Part shown: positions 6,967 through 12,978 of the stretch, one piece after another | How positions within the stretch are numbered: position 1 is the stretch's first letter | How the letters are laid out: each line of letters starts with the position of its first letter | NCBI GenBank assembly: GCA_910584205.1 | Contig: CAJUAA010000062.1 | Span: 1 to 12,978 of the forward strand | DNA: 12,978 bases | Direction of reading: 5' to 3' | Source: an uncultured Lachnospiraceae bacterium | GTDB taxonomy: Bacteria > Bacillota > Clostridia > Lachnospirales > Lachnospiraceae | Position numbers and translations under genes: made by a program | Notes under the pieces: model-generated | The model's database searches: none | The model's input: the letters and a program-made list of their open reading frames with translations, nothing else | Told to the model about the DNA's origin: nothing

Positions 6967-7812
6967 GTGCAGGAAGAACAGAGACTTAAGGAGCTGGAAG
7001 AAGCCGGATATGCGGCTAATAAGATGTATGATGATTCCCTGAATGCGTATCAGGCCGCGGGTGAGAAGCGGATGGCGGCGGAGGAAGCATACCGGCAGGC
7101 GAGCAGCGATCTGTACAATACGACTTACAGCAGCAGCGACATGGCAGAGAAGCAGGAAGCGTTCCGGCAGGCAAAGCAGGAGCTGGACGAGGCGAAGGAG
7201 CAGGAAGAAAAAGCCGCGGAAAACTTTGAAGCGGCGGCAAAAGCCGCACAGGACGCGGCAGATCAGGTGGAAGAACAGAAACAGAAGATGCGGGATTCTG
7301 CGTATAAGGACACGACTTATGTGGTGCATACAGCCCGTATCGAATGCACCTGCGGCCTGAGAGAGAGTTATCTGGTACTGGGTGACACGCATGGAGTAAA
7401 GACCCGCCAGTGTCCGCAGATGACGGTAAAAGACTGCGTCCTCAATGAAAATATCATCAATTTCGGCGGCTGCCGCAGCATGGAAAATCCCAGCACGCGG
7501 GAAGCGGCGGAACATGCGGTGCAGGCGGCGCAGGACGCCGTTGCGGCAAAGAGAGAAGAGATGAACTGGTTTGAGAAAGGATTGGACGCAATCGCAAATA
7601 TTTTTGTCAAGGATACAGAGGTCGAAGCGGCGGACAGCCTGATGGAACAGTGCGTGGGAGAGTGTATCGCGGAATTCCCGCCGGATGCGTCCTGGATCCG
7701 GGGGCACAGCAAAGTGTCCATAAACGGAGAGCAGGTGCTGCTGCGCCGCTGCAGCCGGATGTGCAATTACGGAGGGCGGATCACGATCCTGATGTCGGGG
7801 CAGCCGGAGTGA
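6967..7812 (+). CDS. DUF4280 (PAAR-like) tip protein with coiled-coil N-terminus
   Basis: A 281-residue protein starting with GTG at 6967, supported by GGAGG at 6954-6958, 8 bases upstream. Residues about 1-112 are long Ala/Glu/Gln/Lys-rich helices (AKQELDEAKEQEEKAAENFE), a probable coiled coil. Residues about 118-281 carry the DUF4280 pattern: YVVHTARIECTCG (118-130), YLVLGDTHGV, CVLNENIINFGGCRSMENP (157-175), then C229/C233, SWIRGHSKVSINGEQVL and CSRMCNYGGRITILMSGQ. DUF4280 is a PAAR-like fold believed to sharpen VgrG spikes. About 50 helix-rich residues (176-226) separate the two conserved halves, longer than the usual linker. No toxin domain follows. It is the last gene of the operon before a clear terminator. 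The coiled coil could bind cargo or the RHS shell (inference). Confidence 0.85.
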   Translation: MQEEQRLKELEEAGYAANKMYDDSLNAYQAAGEKRMAAEEAYRQASSDLYNTTYSSSDMAEKQEAFRQAKQELDEAKEQEEKAAENFEAAAKAAQDAADQVEEQKQKMRDSAYKDTTYVVHTARIECTCGLRESYLVLGDTHGVKTRQCPQMTVKDCVLNENIINFGGCRSMENPSTREAAEHAVQAAQDAVAAKREEMNWFEKGLDAIANIFVKDTEVEAADSLMEQCVGECIAEFPPDASWIRGHSKVSINGEQVLLRRCSRMCNYGGRITILMSGQPE

Positions 7813-7824
7813 ATTTATTTCATA

Positions 7825-7879
7825 AAACGCCTGTATCATGCCTGCAGAAAGCAGCGTTGGCTGGTACAGGTGTTTTTTT
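7825..7879 (+). terminator. Rho-independent terminator of the spike operon
   Basis: The arm AAACGCCTGTA (7825-7835) pairs with TACAGGTGTTT (7865-7875) with one G-U wobble, and the run of T continues to 7879. The loop contains a small inner stem (CTGC with GCAG). It begins 12 bases after the DUF4280 stop, so it separates the spike operon from the two-component genes. Confidence 0.75.
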
Positions 7880-7907
7880 ACATTTTTTTCAAAATAAGTG
7901 TCAGAAT

Positions 7908-7935
7908 TTGTCTTTTTAATCGTTATATATATAGT
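7908..7935 (+). promoter_or_regulatory. Candidate promoter of the two-component operon
   Basis: TTGTCT (7908-7913) and TATAGT (7930-7935) are separated by 16 bases within an AT-rich stretch between the terminator and the regulator gene. This fits a housekeeping sigma promoter with a near-consensus -35 box. The leader to the ATG at 8012 would be about 70 bases. The alternating TATATATA tract offers other -10 choices, so the exact site is uncertain. Confidence 0.4.
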
Positions 7936-8011
7936 GAATGTATGGAGACGAAGAGCAGCATGACAAAAGTCTTCCTGTTTTCACAAAATCAGATCAGAGG
8001 AAGAGATTATT

Positions 8012-8737
8012 ATGAAAAAAAGAAGACTGCATATGGCTGTCTGTGATGATGAGCCGGAAGATGTTGTACGGATCTGTGATGCGGCAGAGAAAGTCCTGGA
8101 GAAGCTGGATTATCACGGGGAGTATGAGTTCCATTGTTTTACAGACAGCAGAGAGCTGTACGATTCCGCGGCGGAAGGATGCTTTTCACTTGTTTTTCTG
8201 GATATTGAGATGCCTGAAATGGATGGGTTTGAACTGGCGTCAAAGCTGAGACAGAAAGCGTCGGGGACACGATTGATTTTTATTTCCAATTATGAGCAGT
8301 TTGTATTCGACTCATACGAATATGCACCGTTCTGGTTTATACGAAAATCTTTTCTGCAGCATGACATGTACCGGGCCATGTGCAGATATATGAAACTCCT
8401 GCTTGAACTGCGGGTTACTTACAGGATACGGGATGAATCCGGTTTTAGGGAAGTGCGCATAAAAGATATTCTTTATGTGGAAAGCGAAAAACATACTTTG
8501 ACGTTCAGAACAGTTCGGGGAGCGTTTCTGAAGAAATATGGAAGTTTGAGAGAGGTGGAGAAAGAGCTGGAGCCATACGGTTTTTTGAGAGTTCATAAAA
8601 GCTATCTGGTAAATATGCGTTATATAGAGCAGGTGGAAACACAGGATGTGCTGCTCTGCGGAAATGTCAGGGTCGCCATGGGGCGGGACCGGGCAAAACG
8701 TATACATGAGGCAATGATTCGGTACGGAAAGGAGTGA
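8012..8737 (+). CDS. LytTR-family response regulator (AgrA-like)
   Basis: A 241-residue protein. Residues about 6-125 are a receiver domain: acidic pocket CDDE (11-14), phosphorylatable D64 in VFLDIEMPEMDG, S92 in FISN, and the usual lysine at 112 (FIRKS). Residues about 137-236 are a LytTR DNA-binding domain (REVRIKDILYVESEKHTLTF, then FLRVHKSYLVNMRYIEQVE). Phosphorylation by a kinase would trigger dimer binding to paired DNA repeats, as in AgrA or VirR. The ATG at 8012 follows AGAGG at about 11 bases. The kinase gene starts 7 bases after its stop, so they form a pair. Targets cannot be named; the adjacent spike operon is an obvious candidate but I found no convincing paired LytTR site upstream of it. 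Confidence 0.92.
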   Translation: MKKRRLHMAVCDDEPEDVVRICDAAEKVLEKLDYHGEYEFHCFTDSRELYDSAAEGCFSLVFLDIEMPEMDGFELASKLRQKASGTRLIFISNYEQFVFDSYEYAPFWFIRKSFLQHDMYRAMCRYMKLLLELRVTYRIRDESGFREVRIKDILYVESEKHTLTFRTVRGAFLKKYGSLREVEKELEPYGFLRVHKSYLVNMRYIEQVETQDVLLCGNVRVAMGRDRAKRIHEAMIRYGKE

Positions 8738-8744
8738 CGGCAGT

Positions 8745-10055
8745 ATGAGGATGGGAGATTATCTGTTTAACGTGCTGTCAGCAGTCATTGCCATCGACTA
8801 TATGGATCACGGGTTTCAGAAAAAGTATCATGGGAAACTTCGTGTCGTCAGCTTTCTGACAGGCTGTGGAATTTATTTTCTGGCAGTGACGGCGTTCAAC
8901 AGGATCATGGAGTTTGAAAGCGTGATGGGATTCCTCTATGGCGTGATCGTGATCTGCTATGGTCTGGCGGCGCTGGAAGGAAAGAAATGGGATATTCTGT
9001 TCTATGGCATTTTATGGATGGTGATTGTGTTGATCGGTTCTTATGCGGTGTATGGCGTAATAGGGGGGATGACGGAAGAAAATCTGGCGGATATGGTAGC
9101 GCTGGAGTGGGAATATCAATATACAGCATCCATGTCTGTGACGGCATTAAAATTTTCCATGGGAAGAATTGCATCGGGTATATTCCGGAAGAGGGAAACA
9201 GAGGGGAAAGCAGAAGACTGGATGATAGCAGCGTCTTTTCTGCTGATATTTTTTCTGGTGCATGGAATATTCTGGCTGGAGCTGGAAATTGCCGATCAGA
9301 GAATGCGTTATTATCTGACGACAGGAATCATGGGCGGGATGTTCGGGCTGATTCTGCTGCTGGAGTTATTCCACCGGAAATTGTGGAAATATTACAGAGT
9401 AAATCTGGAGCTGGCTTATCAAAGAGACCTGGAGTACAGCCAGAAGGAAGGTCTGGAAGACCTGCATCGAATGATCAGAGAGATGAACCGGTTTCAGCAT
9501 GACATAAAGGGAAAGATGGATGTACTCCGATGTCTGCTGGAGAAAGAGAGGTATGCGGATATGGAGAAGTACATCGGCGATCTGCAGGGGGGACTGACGC
9601 AGTATCCCATGCTGCCGCAGGATACCGGAAACGATGGACTGAACGCGGCGCTGGCCGCCGCCATGCAGGAATGCCGGGAAAAAGGAATACGATTCCATTA
9701 TGCTGTTCTTGGGAGTCCGGGGAAGATCGACAGTATGGATATGGGGGTGCTTTTATATAATCTGTTCCGTAACGGCATGGAAGCCTGTATGGAAATACCG
9801 CCGGACAGGGAGCGGAGACTGGAACTGGTGCTGATGGAACGAAAAGATGAGACGGAACTGGAGATTTTAAACAGTATCGGACGTTCCGTATTTCTGGAAA
9901 ATCCGGATCTGAAGAGCGGAAAAAAAGACAGAGAGCATCACGGATTTGGGATGGACAGTATCCGCCGCGTGATGAAAGCGTACCATGGAACATACGGATG
10001 CAGGGAGGAAGAAGACTGTTTTATACAGACAATTATTTTAAAACATGATTCATGA
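8745..10055 (+). CDS. GHKL sensor histidine kinase (AgrC-like)
   Basis: A 436-residue membrane kinase, partner of the preceding regulator. Residues about 1-208 hold roughly six hydrophobic segments (clear ones near 34-51, 60-77, 84-106, 160-180 and 190-207), with no large extracytoplasmic domain. The cytoplasmic part has the phospho-acceptor region FQHDIKGKMDVL (H252), the N-box YNLFRNGMEAC (N343) and the G-box HHGFGMDSI (399-407), as in GHKL-type HPK10 kinases that sense peptides. SD AAGGAG (8729-8734) is inside the end of the regulator gene, 10 bases from ATG 8745; ATG 8751 is an alternative start. No AgrB-like peptidase or AgrD-like precursor is seen nearby, so the ligand is unknown. Confidence 0.9.
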   Translation: MRMGDYLFNVLSAVIAIDYMDHGFQKKYHGKLRVVSFLTGCGIYFLAVTAFNRIMEFESVMGFLYGVIVICYGLAALEGKKWDILFYGILWMVIVLIGSYAVYGVIGGMTEENLADMVALEWEYQYTASMSVTALKFSMGRIASGIFRKRETEGKAEDWMIAASFLLIFFLVHGIFWLELEIADQRMRYYLTTGIMGGMFGLILLLELFHRKLWKYYRVNLELAYQRDLEYSQKEGLEDLHRMIREMNRFQHDIKGKMDVLRCLLEKERYADMEKYIGDLQGGLTQYPMLPQDTGNDGLNAALAAAMQECREKGIRFHYAVLGSPGKIDSMDMGVLLYNLFRNGMEACMEIPPDRERRLELVLMERKDETELEILNSIGRSVFLENPDLKSGKKDREHHGFGMDSIRRVMKAYHGTYGCREEEDCFIQTIILKHDS

Positions 10056-10134
10056 CGGAAATTTACAGATTACTGCCGGCCTGATGGTGGAGCAATGTGA
10101 AAAGATGCTGGATAGCGCCCGGGAACTGTGGTAA
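10045..10134 (+). CDS. Possible 29-residue small ORF
   Basis: An ATG at 10045 overlaps the last 11 bases of the kinase gene in another frame and opens a 29-codon ORF ending in TAA at 10132-10134. The product begins MIHDGNLQITAG and ends MVEQCEKMLDSARELW, a plausible amphipathic helix with one cysteine. No good Shine-Dalgarno site precedes it; translation would depend on coupling to the kinase. It fills most of the 109-base gap before the ATPase gene. It may be a real small protein, a remnant of a larger gene, or chance. Confidence 0.25.
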   Translation: MIHDGNLQITAGLMVEQCEKMLDSARELW

Positions 10135-10164
10135 GATAAAAACAGATCGAAAGGGGTGTGAAAT

Positions 10165-11856
10165 ATGGCACGAACGGTAGGGATTGGACTGCAGAGTTTT
10201 GAAAAGATACAGGAGCGTCATTGTTTTTATGTAGATAAGACAAAATTTATTCAGGAATGGTGGGAGAACGAAGATGAGGTTACTCTGATTACCCGTCCCA
10301 GAAGATTTGGCAAGACGCTGACAATGAGCATGGTCGAGCAGTTCTTCTCTATAAAATATGCCGGCCGGGGAGAACTGTTTCAGGGACTGTCTGTCTGGGA
10401 GAATGAAAAATACAGAAAGCTGCAGGGAACTTATCCTGTGGTCAGTCTTTCCTTTGCAGCGGTAAAGGAAAAAGATTATGAGTCAACGGTTCAGAGGATC
10501 AATCAGATCCTTACGGACTTGTATTACGAGAACAGTTTTTTGCTGGAGAGCGATCGTCTGCTTCCGGAAGAAAAGGAAGATTTCCGCCAGATTTCCAACG
10601 AAATGTCGGAGGTTACGGCAACCATGGCGCTTCATCGTCTTTCAAGATATTTACACAAACACTACGGAAAGAGAGTGATTCTTCTTCTGGATGAATATGA
10701 TACGCCTATGCAGGAGGCCTATGTAAATGGCTACTGGGAGGAACTGGTTTCCTTTACCAGAAGTATGTTTAACGCCGCCTTTAAGACAAATCCCTCTTTA
10801 GACCGGGCGATTATGACGGGAATCACCAGAGTGAGCCGGGAGTCTATTTTTTCTGACTTAAATAATCTGGAGGTAGTAACAACCACTTCTGGAAAATATG
10901 CGGATTGTTTTGGTTTTGCGGAAGAAGAGGTCTTTGCTGCACTGGATGAGTTTGGTATGTCGGATCAGAAAAAAGAGGTTAAAAACTGGTATGACGGTTT
11001 TACCTTCGGCACACGGACCGATATTTACAACCCCTGGTCTGTTCTGCACTATCTGGATAAAAAGAAAGCCATCGCCTACTGGGCCAACTCCAGTTCCAAC
11101 AGTCTGGTGGGAAAGCTGGTTCGGGAGGGAAGTGCCGATATAAAACAGGAATTTGAGGAACTGATTTCCGGCAGGTCGATTCGGGCGTCCATTGATGAAC
11201 AGATCGTGTATGGAGAACTGGATGGAAATGAAGAGGGTATCTGGAGCCTGCTCCTTGCCAGCGGCTATTTAAAGGTGCTGTGGTATGAGGAATTTGATGA
11301 GGTGGACGAGGATACGGATCCGGTTTATGAGCTGTGCCTGACAAACCGTGAGGTACGGCAGATGTTCCGTACCATGGTAAAGGGCTGGTTCCGGAAGACC
11401 AGGAGAGAATACAACGGTTTCATCAGGGCTTTGCTGGAAGATGATTTAAAAGCCATGAACTATTATATGAATCAGGTGGCGCTTGCCACGTTCAGCTCTT
11501 TCGATGCAGGAAATAAACCCTCTGAAACTGCAGAGCCGGAACGTTTCTACCACGGTTTTGTCCTGGGACTTTTGGTAGAGCTTGCTGACCGCTATACGGT
11601 AATTTCCAACCGGGAAAGCGGTTTTGGCCGGTATGATGTCATGCTGGATCCAAAGAAAGGCGATGACGGAATCATTCTGGAATTTAAGGTGCAGGATGCG
11701 GAGGAGGAAAAGGAGCTTGCAGACACTGTGAAAGCAGCACTGCGGCAAATCGAGGAACGAAAATATGAGACGGCGCTTACGGCAAAGGGGATTCCAAAAG
11801 AGAAGATAAGAAAATACGGGTTTGCTTTTTGCGGAAAAAAGGTTCTGATTGGTTGA
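10165..11856 (+). CDS. AAA-ATPase / PD-(D/E)XK nuclease-like protein
   Basis: A 563-residue protein of the AAA-ATPase_like plus PD-(D/E)XK (DUF1703) family, common in multiple copies in gut Clostridia and Bacteroides and of unknown function. N-terminal hallmarks are IGLQSFEKI and YVDKTKFI, the Walker A-type motif RPRRFGKTLTM (44-54), Walker B VILLLDEYDTPM (171-182) and TGITRVSRESIFS (218-230). The middle part has NWYDGFTFG (274-282) and YNPWSVLHYL (288-297). The C-terminal nuclease-like core shows GRYDVML (488-494, D491) and IILEFKVQ (503-510, E506, K508), fitting D-(x)n-E-x-K. Length is typical, so it appears intact. SD AAGGGG (10151-10156) is 8 bases from ATG 10165. It may be read from the two-component transcript, but a link in function is not shown. 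Confidence 0.92.
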   Translation: MARTVGIGLQSFEKIQERHCFYVDKTKFIQEWWENEDEVTLITRPRRFGKTLTMSMVEQFFSIKYAGRGELFQGLSVWENEKYRKLQGTYPVVSLSFAAVKEKDYESTVQRINQILTDLYYENSFLLESDRLLPEEKEDFRQISNEMSEVTATMALHRLSRYLHKHYGKRVILLLDEYDTPMQEAYVNGYWEELVSFTRSMFNAAFKTNPSLDRAIMTGITRVSRESIFSDLNNLEVVTTTSGKYADCFGFAEEEVFAALDEFGMSDQKKEVKNWYDGFTFGTRTDIYNPWSVLHYLDKKKAIAYWANSSSNSLVGKLVREGSADIKQEFEELISGRSIRASIDEQIVYGELDGNEEGIWSLLLASGYLKVLWYEEFDEVDEDTDPVYELCLTNREVRQMFRTMVKGWFRKTRREYNGFIRALLEDDLKAMNYYMNQVALATFSSFDAGNKPSETAEPERFYHGFVLGLLVELADRYTVISNRESGFGRYDVMLDPKKGDDGIILEFKVQDAEEEKELADTVKAALRQIEERKYETALTAKGIPKEKIRKYGFAFCGKKVLIG

Positions 11857-11994
11857 CGGTTCCAACCGTTCAAATAATGTTTCTAACCTAAAAGCCGGAT
11901 AAACTGTACTCAAAACCAATAAATCTCCAAAATGTAGTACCCAAAAGCAGAGATTTCCTTGATTTTACGGCGTTTTCCTCTTGCTTCCTTATTG

Positions 11995-12020
11995 AGTATA
12001 TATTGTAATAAATATATACT
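11995..12020. repeat. AT-rich perfect inverted repeat
   Basis: AGTATATATT (11995-12004) and AATATATACT (12011-12020) are perfect inverted 10-base arms around a 6-base spacer. It lies in the AT-rich stretch after the ATPase gene, within the relic frame. There is no T run directly after it, so a terminator is unlikely; it could be a protein-binding site or chance in AT-rich DNA. Confidence 0.5.
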
Positions 12021-12257
12021 GTTGTCCGTCAGATTAAAAGGAGGCACCTCCGTCACATGAAAAGCAGGTTGATACATGGAAACTGCTCCTTCTTCAAAGG
12101 CTTCGATCAGGGAAACGTGGTCTTCCAGGGGGGATCTGGGAGCAGGGGACCATGGAAGCGGGAAGGAGTGCGTGGGAACGCCCACAGTTCTGGCACAGGA
12201 CACGCTGAATGGTAAGGAGGAACTTTGTGCCGTCAGCCTTGACATGACGGCGGTAGG

Positions 12258-12304
12258 AAAGGCAGGAAGCAGACTGTGGTAGGTGGGCTCCTGCCTTTTT
12301 TCTT
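12258..12304 (+). terminator. Terminator-like hairpin with T tract
   Basis: AAAGGCAGGA (12258-12267) pairs perfectly with TCCTGCCTTT (12289-12298), followed by further T residues (TTCTTTTC). This is the form of a Rho-independent terminator on the plus strand. It lies inside the 5' end of the minus-strand relic and just before the second RHS fragment, so it could stop transcription from the upstream genes. Confidence 0.5.
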
Positions 12305-12328
12305 TTCAATAGTGACCATCGTATGATA

Positions 12329-12374
12329 ACACAGAAAGCATCTGTAAATAAAATAATCTGACACAGAAAGCATC
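12329..12374 (+). repeat. Direct repeat of 14 bases, two copies
   Basis: ACACAGAAAGCATC occurs at 12329-12342 and 12361-12374, 32 bases apart. The second copy sits in the loop and right arm of the hairpin at 12354-12380. The arrangement lies between the terminator-like hairpin and the second RHS fragment. Confidence 0.7.
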
Positions 12375-12380
12375 AGATTA
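12354..12380. repeat. Inverted repeat, 8-base arms
   Basis: TAATCTGA (12354-12361) and TCAGATTA (12373-12380) are perfect inverted arms with an 11-base loop. It is immediately followed by a second hairpin at 12382-12415. No T run follows, so the function is not obvious. Confidence 0.55.
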
Positions 12381-12381
12381 A

Positions 12382-12415
12382 CTTCTTCATGTGATCTGTT
12401 TATTTGATGAAGAAG
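12382..12415. repeat. Inverted repeat, 9-base arms
   Basis: CTTCTTCAT (12382-12390) and ATGAAGAAG (12407-12415) are perfect inverted arms with a 16-base loop. It ends about 10 bases before recognisable RHS coding sequence begins, so it marks the left edge of the RHS fragment. Confidence 0.55.
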
Positions 12416-12425
12416 AGGAAAATGA

Positions 12426-12978
12426 GCAGATGGAAATTTGACGGTCAACAATCTGGAAACTCGCATGGGAAGCGACATCCTGCTGTCCTTCCGGTATCAG
12501 TATGACGGCAACGGCAACCGCCTGATGAAGACAGGTATACAGGGACCGGCAACCGACGGAAGCAGCGCGCTGGATATCACCTATCAGTATGACGTACGAG
12601 GGCAGCTTCTGGAAAAAAAACGGAAGGACGCGGTGTTCCGTTACAGCTATGATGCTGCCGGGAACCGGATCAGGAAAGAAGAGGAGACAGGAAAGGATTA
12701 GAGGATCCGGACCGAATACGCCTACAATGAAAAAACCAGCTCATCCATACGGAAGAACTCCTGCCAGACGGGAGCCGAAGAAGAAATCTCTTTACCTACA
12801 GTAAACAGGGAAGTATACTGAGGGAGGAAACCGAATCCGGGATCAGCCGGTATTTCTACAACAGTAAAAACCAGCAGATCCGGGTGGAACGCGCAGACGG
12901 CCAGATACAGGAAAACCGCTACGATGCGGAAGGCCTGCGCCATGAGATGAGAGAAAACGGGAAGCTGCTCCGGTTCGT
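12426..12978 (+). pseudogene. RHS-repeat protein, internal fragment with stop and frameshift
   Basis: RHS coding sequence begins abruptly at about 12426 (reading ADGNLTVNNLETR) right after an in-frame TGA at 12423. It carries repeats FRYQYDGNGNRLMKTG, ITYQYDVRGQLLEKKRK and FRYSYDAAGNRIRKEEE. A TAG at 12699-12701 interrupts the frame. The homology resumes as RIRTEYAYNEK and then shifts frame at an A run (six A at 12731-12735 and the base before), where one more A would join it to the open frame that starts at 12734 and runs off the window. That last part equals the RHS fragment at the start of the window. There is no start codon with a convincing ribosome site (only TTG 12438). Truncation on the left, a nonsense codon and a frameshift together point to a pseudogene; the A-run shift alone might be a sequencing error. 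Confidence 0.75.
12734..12978 (+). repeat. Right copy of the long direct repeat (RHS)
   Basis: This segment matches 1-245 in the same orientation without gaps, with five mismatches. It ends with the window, so the repeat probably goes on. The offset between the copies is 12733 bases. Confidence 0.95.

Larger units (their letters stand above)
11910..12309 (-). pseudogene. DUF6431-like (transposase-associated) relic, frameshifted
   Basis: On the minus strand an ATG at 12309 opens a frame with SYRRHVKADG and LTIQRVLCQNCGRSHALL, followed by PASMVPCSQIP. This matches my recollection of the zinc-ribbon region of DUF6431 proteins from Clostridial insertion elements. The expected continuation PLEDHVSLIEAFEEGA is present but in another frame; the shift lies in a run of six C (plus-strand G run 12128-12133), where five would restore the frame. 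Beyond that, the sequence to the stop near 11910 (YLLQYILNKEARGKRRK) does not look like the family. A paired N-terminal zinc motif is degraded. I read this as a decayed element; a homopolymer sequencing error could explain the shift alone but not the missing C-terminus. Confidence 0.45.

Noticed and set aside
6292..7839. 515-codon open frame on the minus strand
   Set aside because: It lies antisense to the pentapeptide, Imm11-like and DUF4280 genes, which have family patterns and ribosome sites. Its product is a Leu/His/Arg/Phe-rich stretch with no family pattern, as expected from antisense of codon-biased genes.
7921..7932. LytTR regulator binding site near ATCGTTATA
   Set aside because: Only a partial match to the family repeat and no second repeat at the expected spacing.
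11853..11873. Inverted repeat after the ATPase stop (ACGGTT with AACCGT) as a terminator
   Set aside because: The loop would be only two bases and no T run follows, so it does not fit a Rho-independent terminator.
12329..12415. CRISPR array
   Set aside because: Only two 14-base repeats with a short gap and no further units; not an array.

Overview
The window looks like an accessory locus of a Gram-positive gut anaerobe, most likely a Lachnospiraceae-type Clostridium. The reasons are strong purine-rich Shine-Dalgarno sites before most genes, RHS repeats in the style of these bacteria, an AgrC/AgrA-like two-component pair, a relic resembling transposase-associated DUF6431 proteins, and an AAA-ATPase/PD-(D/E)XK gene of a family abundant in gut bacteria. 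The family assignment is inferred from protein style only; no ribosomal or marker gene is present.

Layout. (1) Bases 1-354 are the in-frame end of an RHS-repeat protein that stops prematurely. (2) Bases 440-1987 encode an AT-rich metallo-beta-lactamase-fold hydrolase of the ComEC type with a large unrecognised N-terminal region. (3) Bases 2020-7812 are a tight six-gene, plus-strand operon: an unrecognised protein, two paralogous VgrG-like spike proteins, a pentapeptide-repeat protein, an Imm11/DUF1629-like protein, and a DUF4280 (PAAR-like) protein with a coiled-coil N-terminus. It ends in a Rho-independent terminator at 7825-7879. (4) Bases 8012-10055 encode a LytTR response regulator and a multi-pass GHKL histidine kinase, followed by a possible 29-residue ORF and an AAA-ATPase/PD-(D/E)XK protein (10165-11856). 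(5) Bases 11857-12425 hold a frameshifted minus-strand DUF6431-like relic, a terminator-like hairpin and several small inverted and direct repeats. (6) Bases 12426-12978 are a second RHS fragment, broken by a stop and a frameshift. Its last 245 bp repeat the first 245 bp of the window with 5 mismatches, so about 12.7 kb lies between two direct RHS repeats.

How the genes may work together (inference). The VgrG pair plus the PAAR-like DUF4280 protein would form a spike and tip of the kind found in contractile injection systems. The pentapeptide, Imm11-like and first-gene products would be adaptors, cargo or immunity factors. No tube, sheath, baseplate or ATPase gene of such a system is in the window. 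Either the spike module uses machinery encoded elsewhere or it works with the flanking RHS proteins in some other way. This sheathless spike module in a Gram-positive RHS locus is the most interesting candidate system here. The MBL-fold gene has a different base composition and sits exactly at the RHS break, so it looks like an acquired cargo gene.
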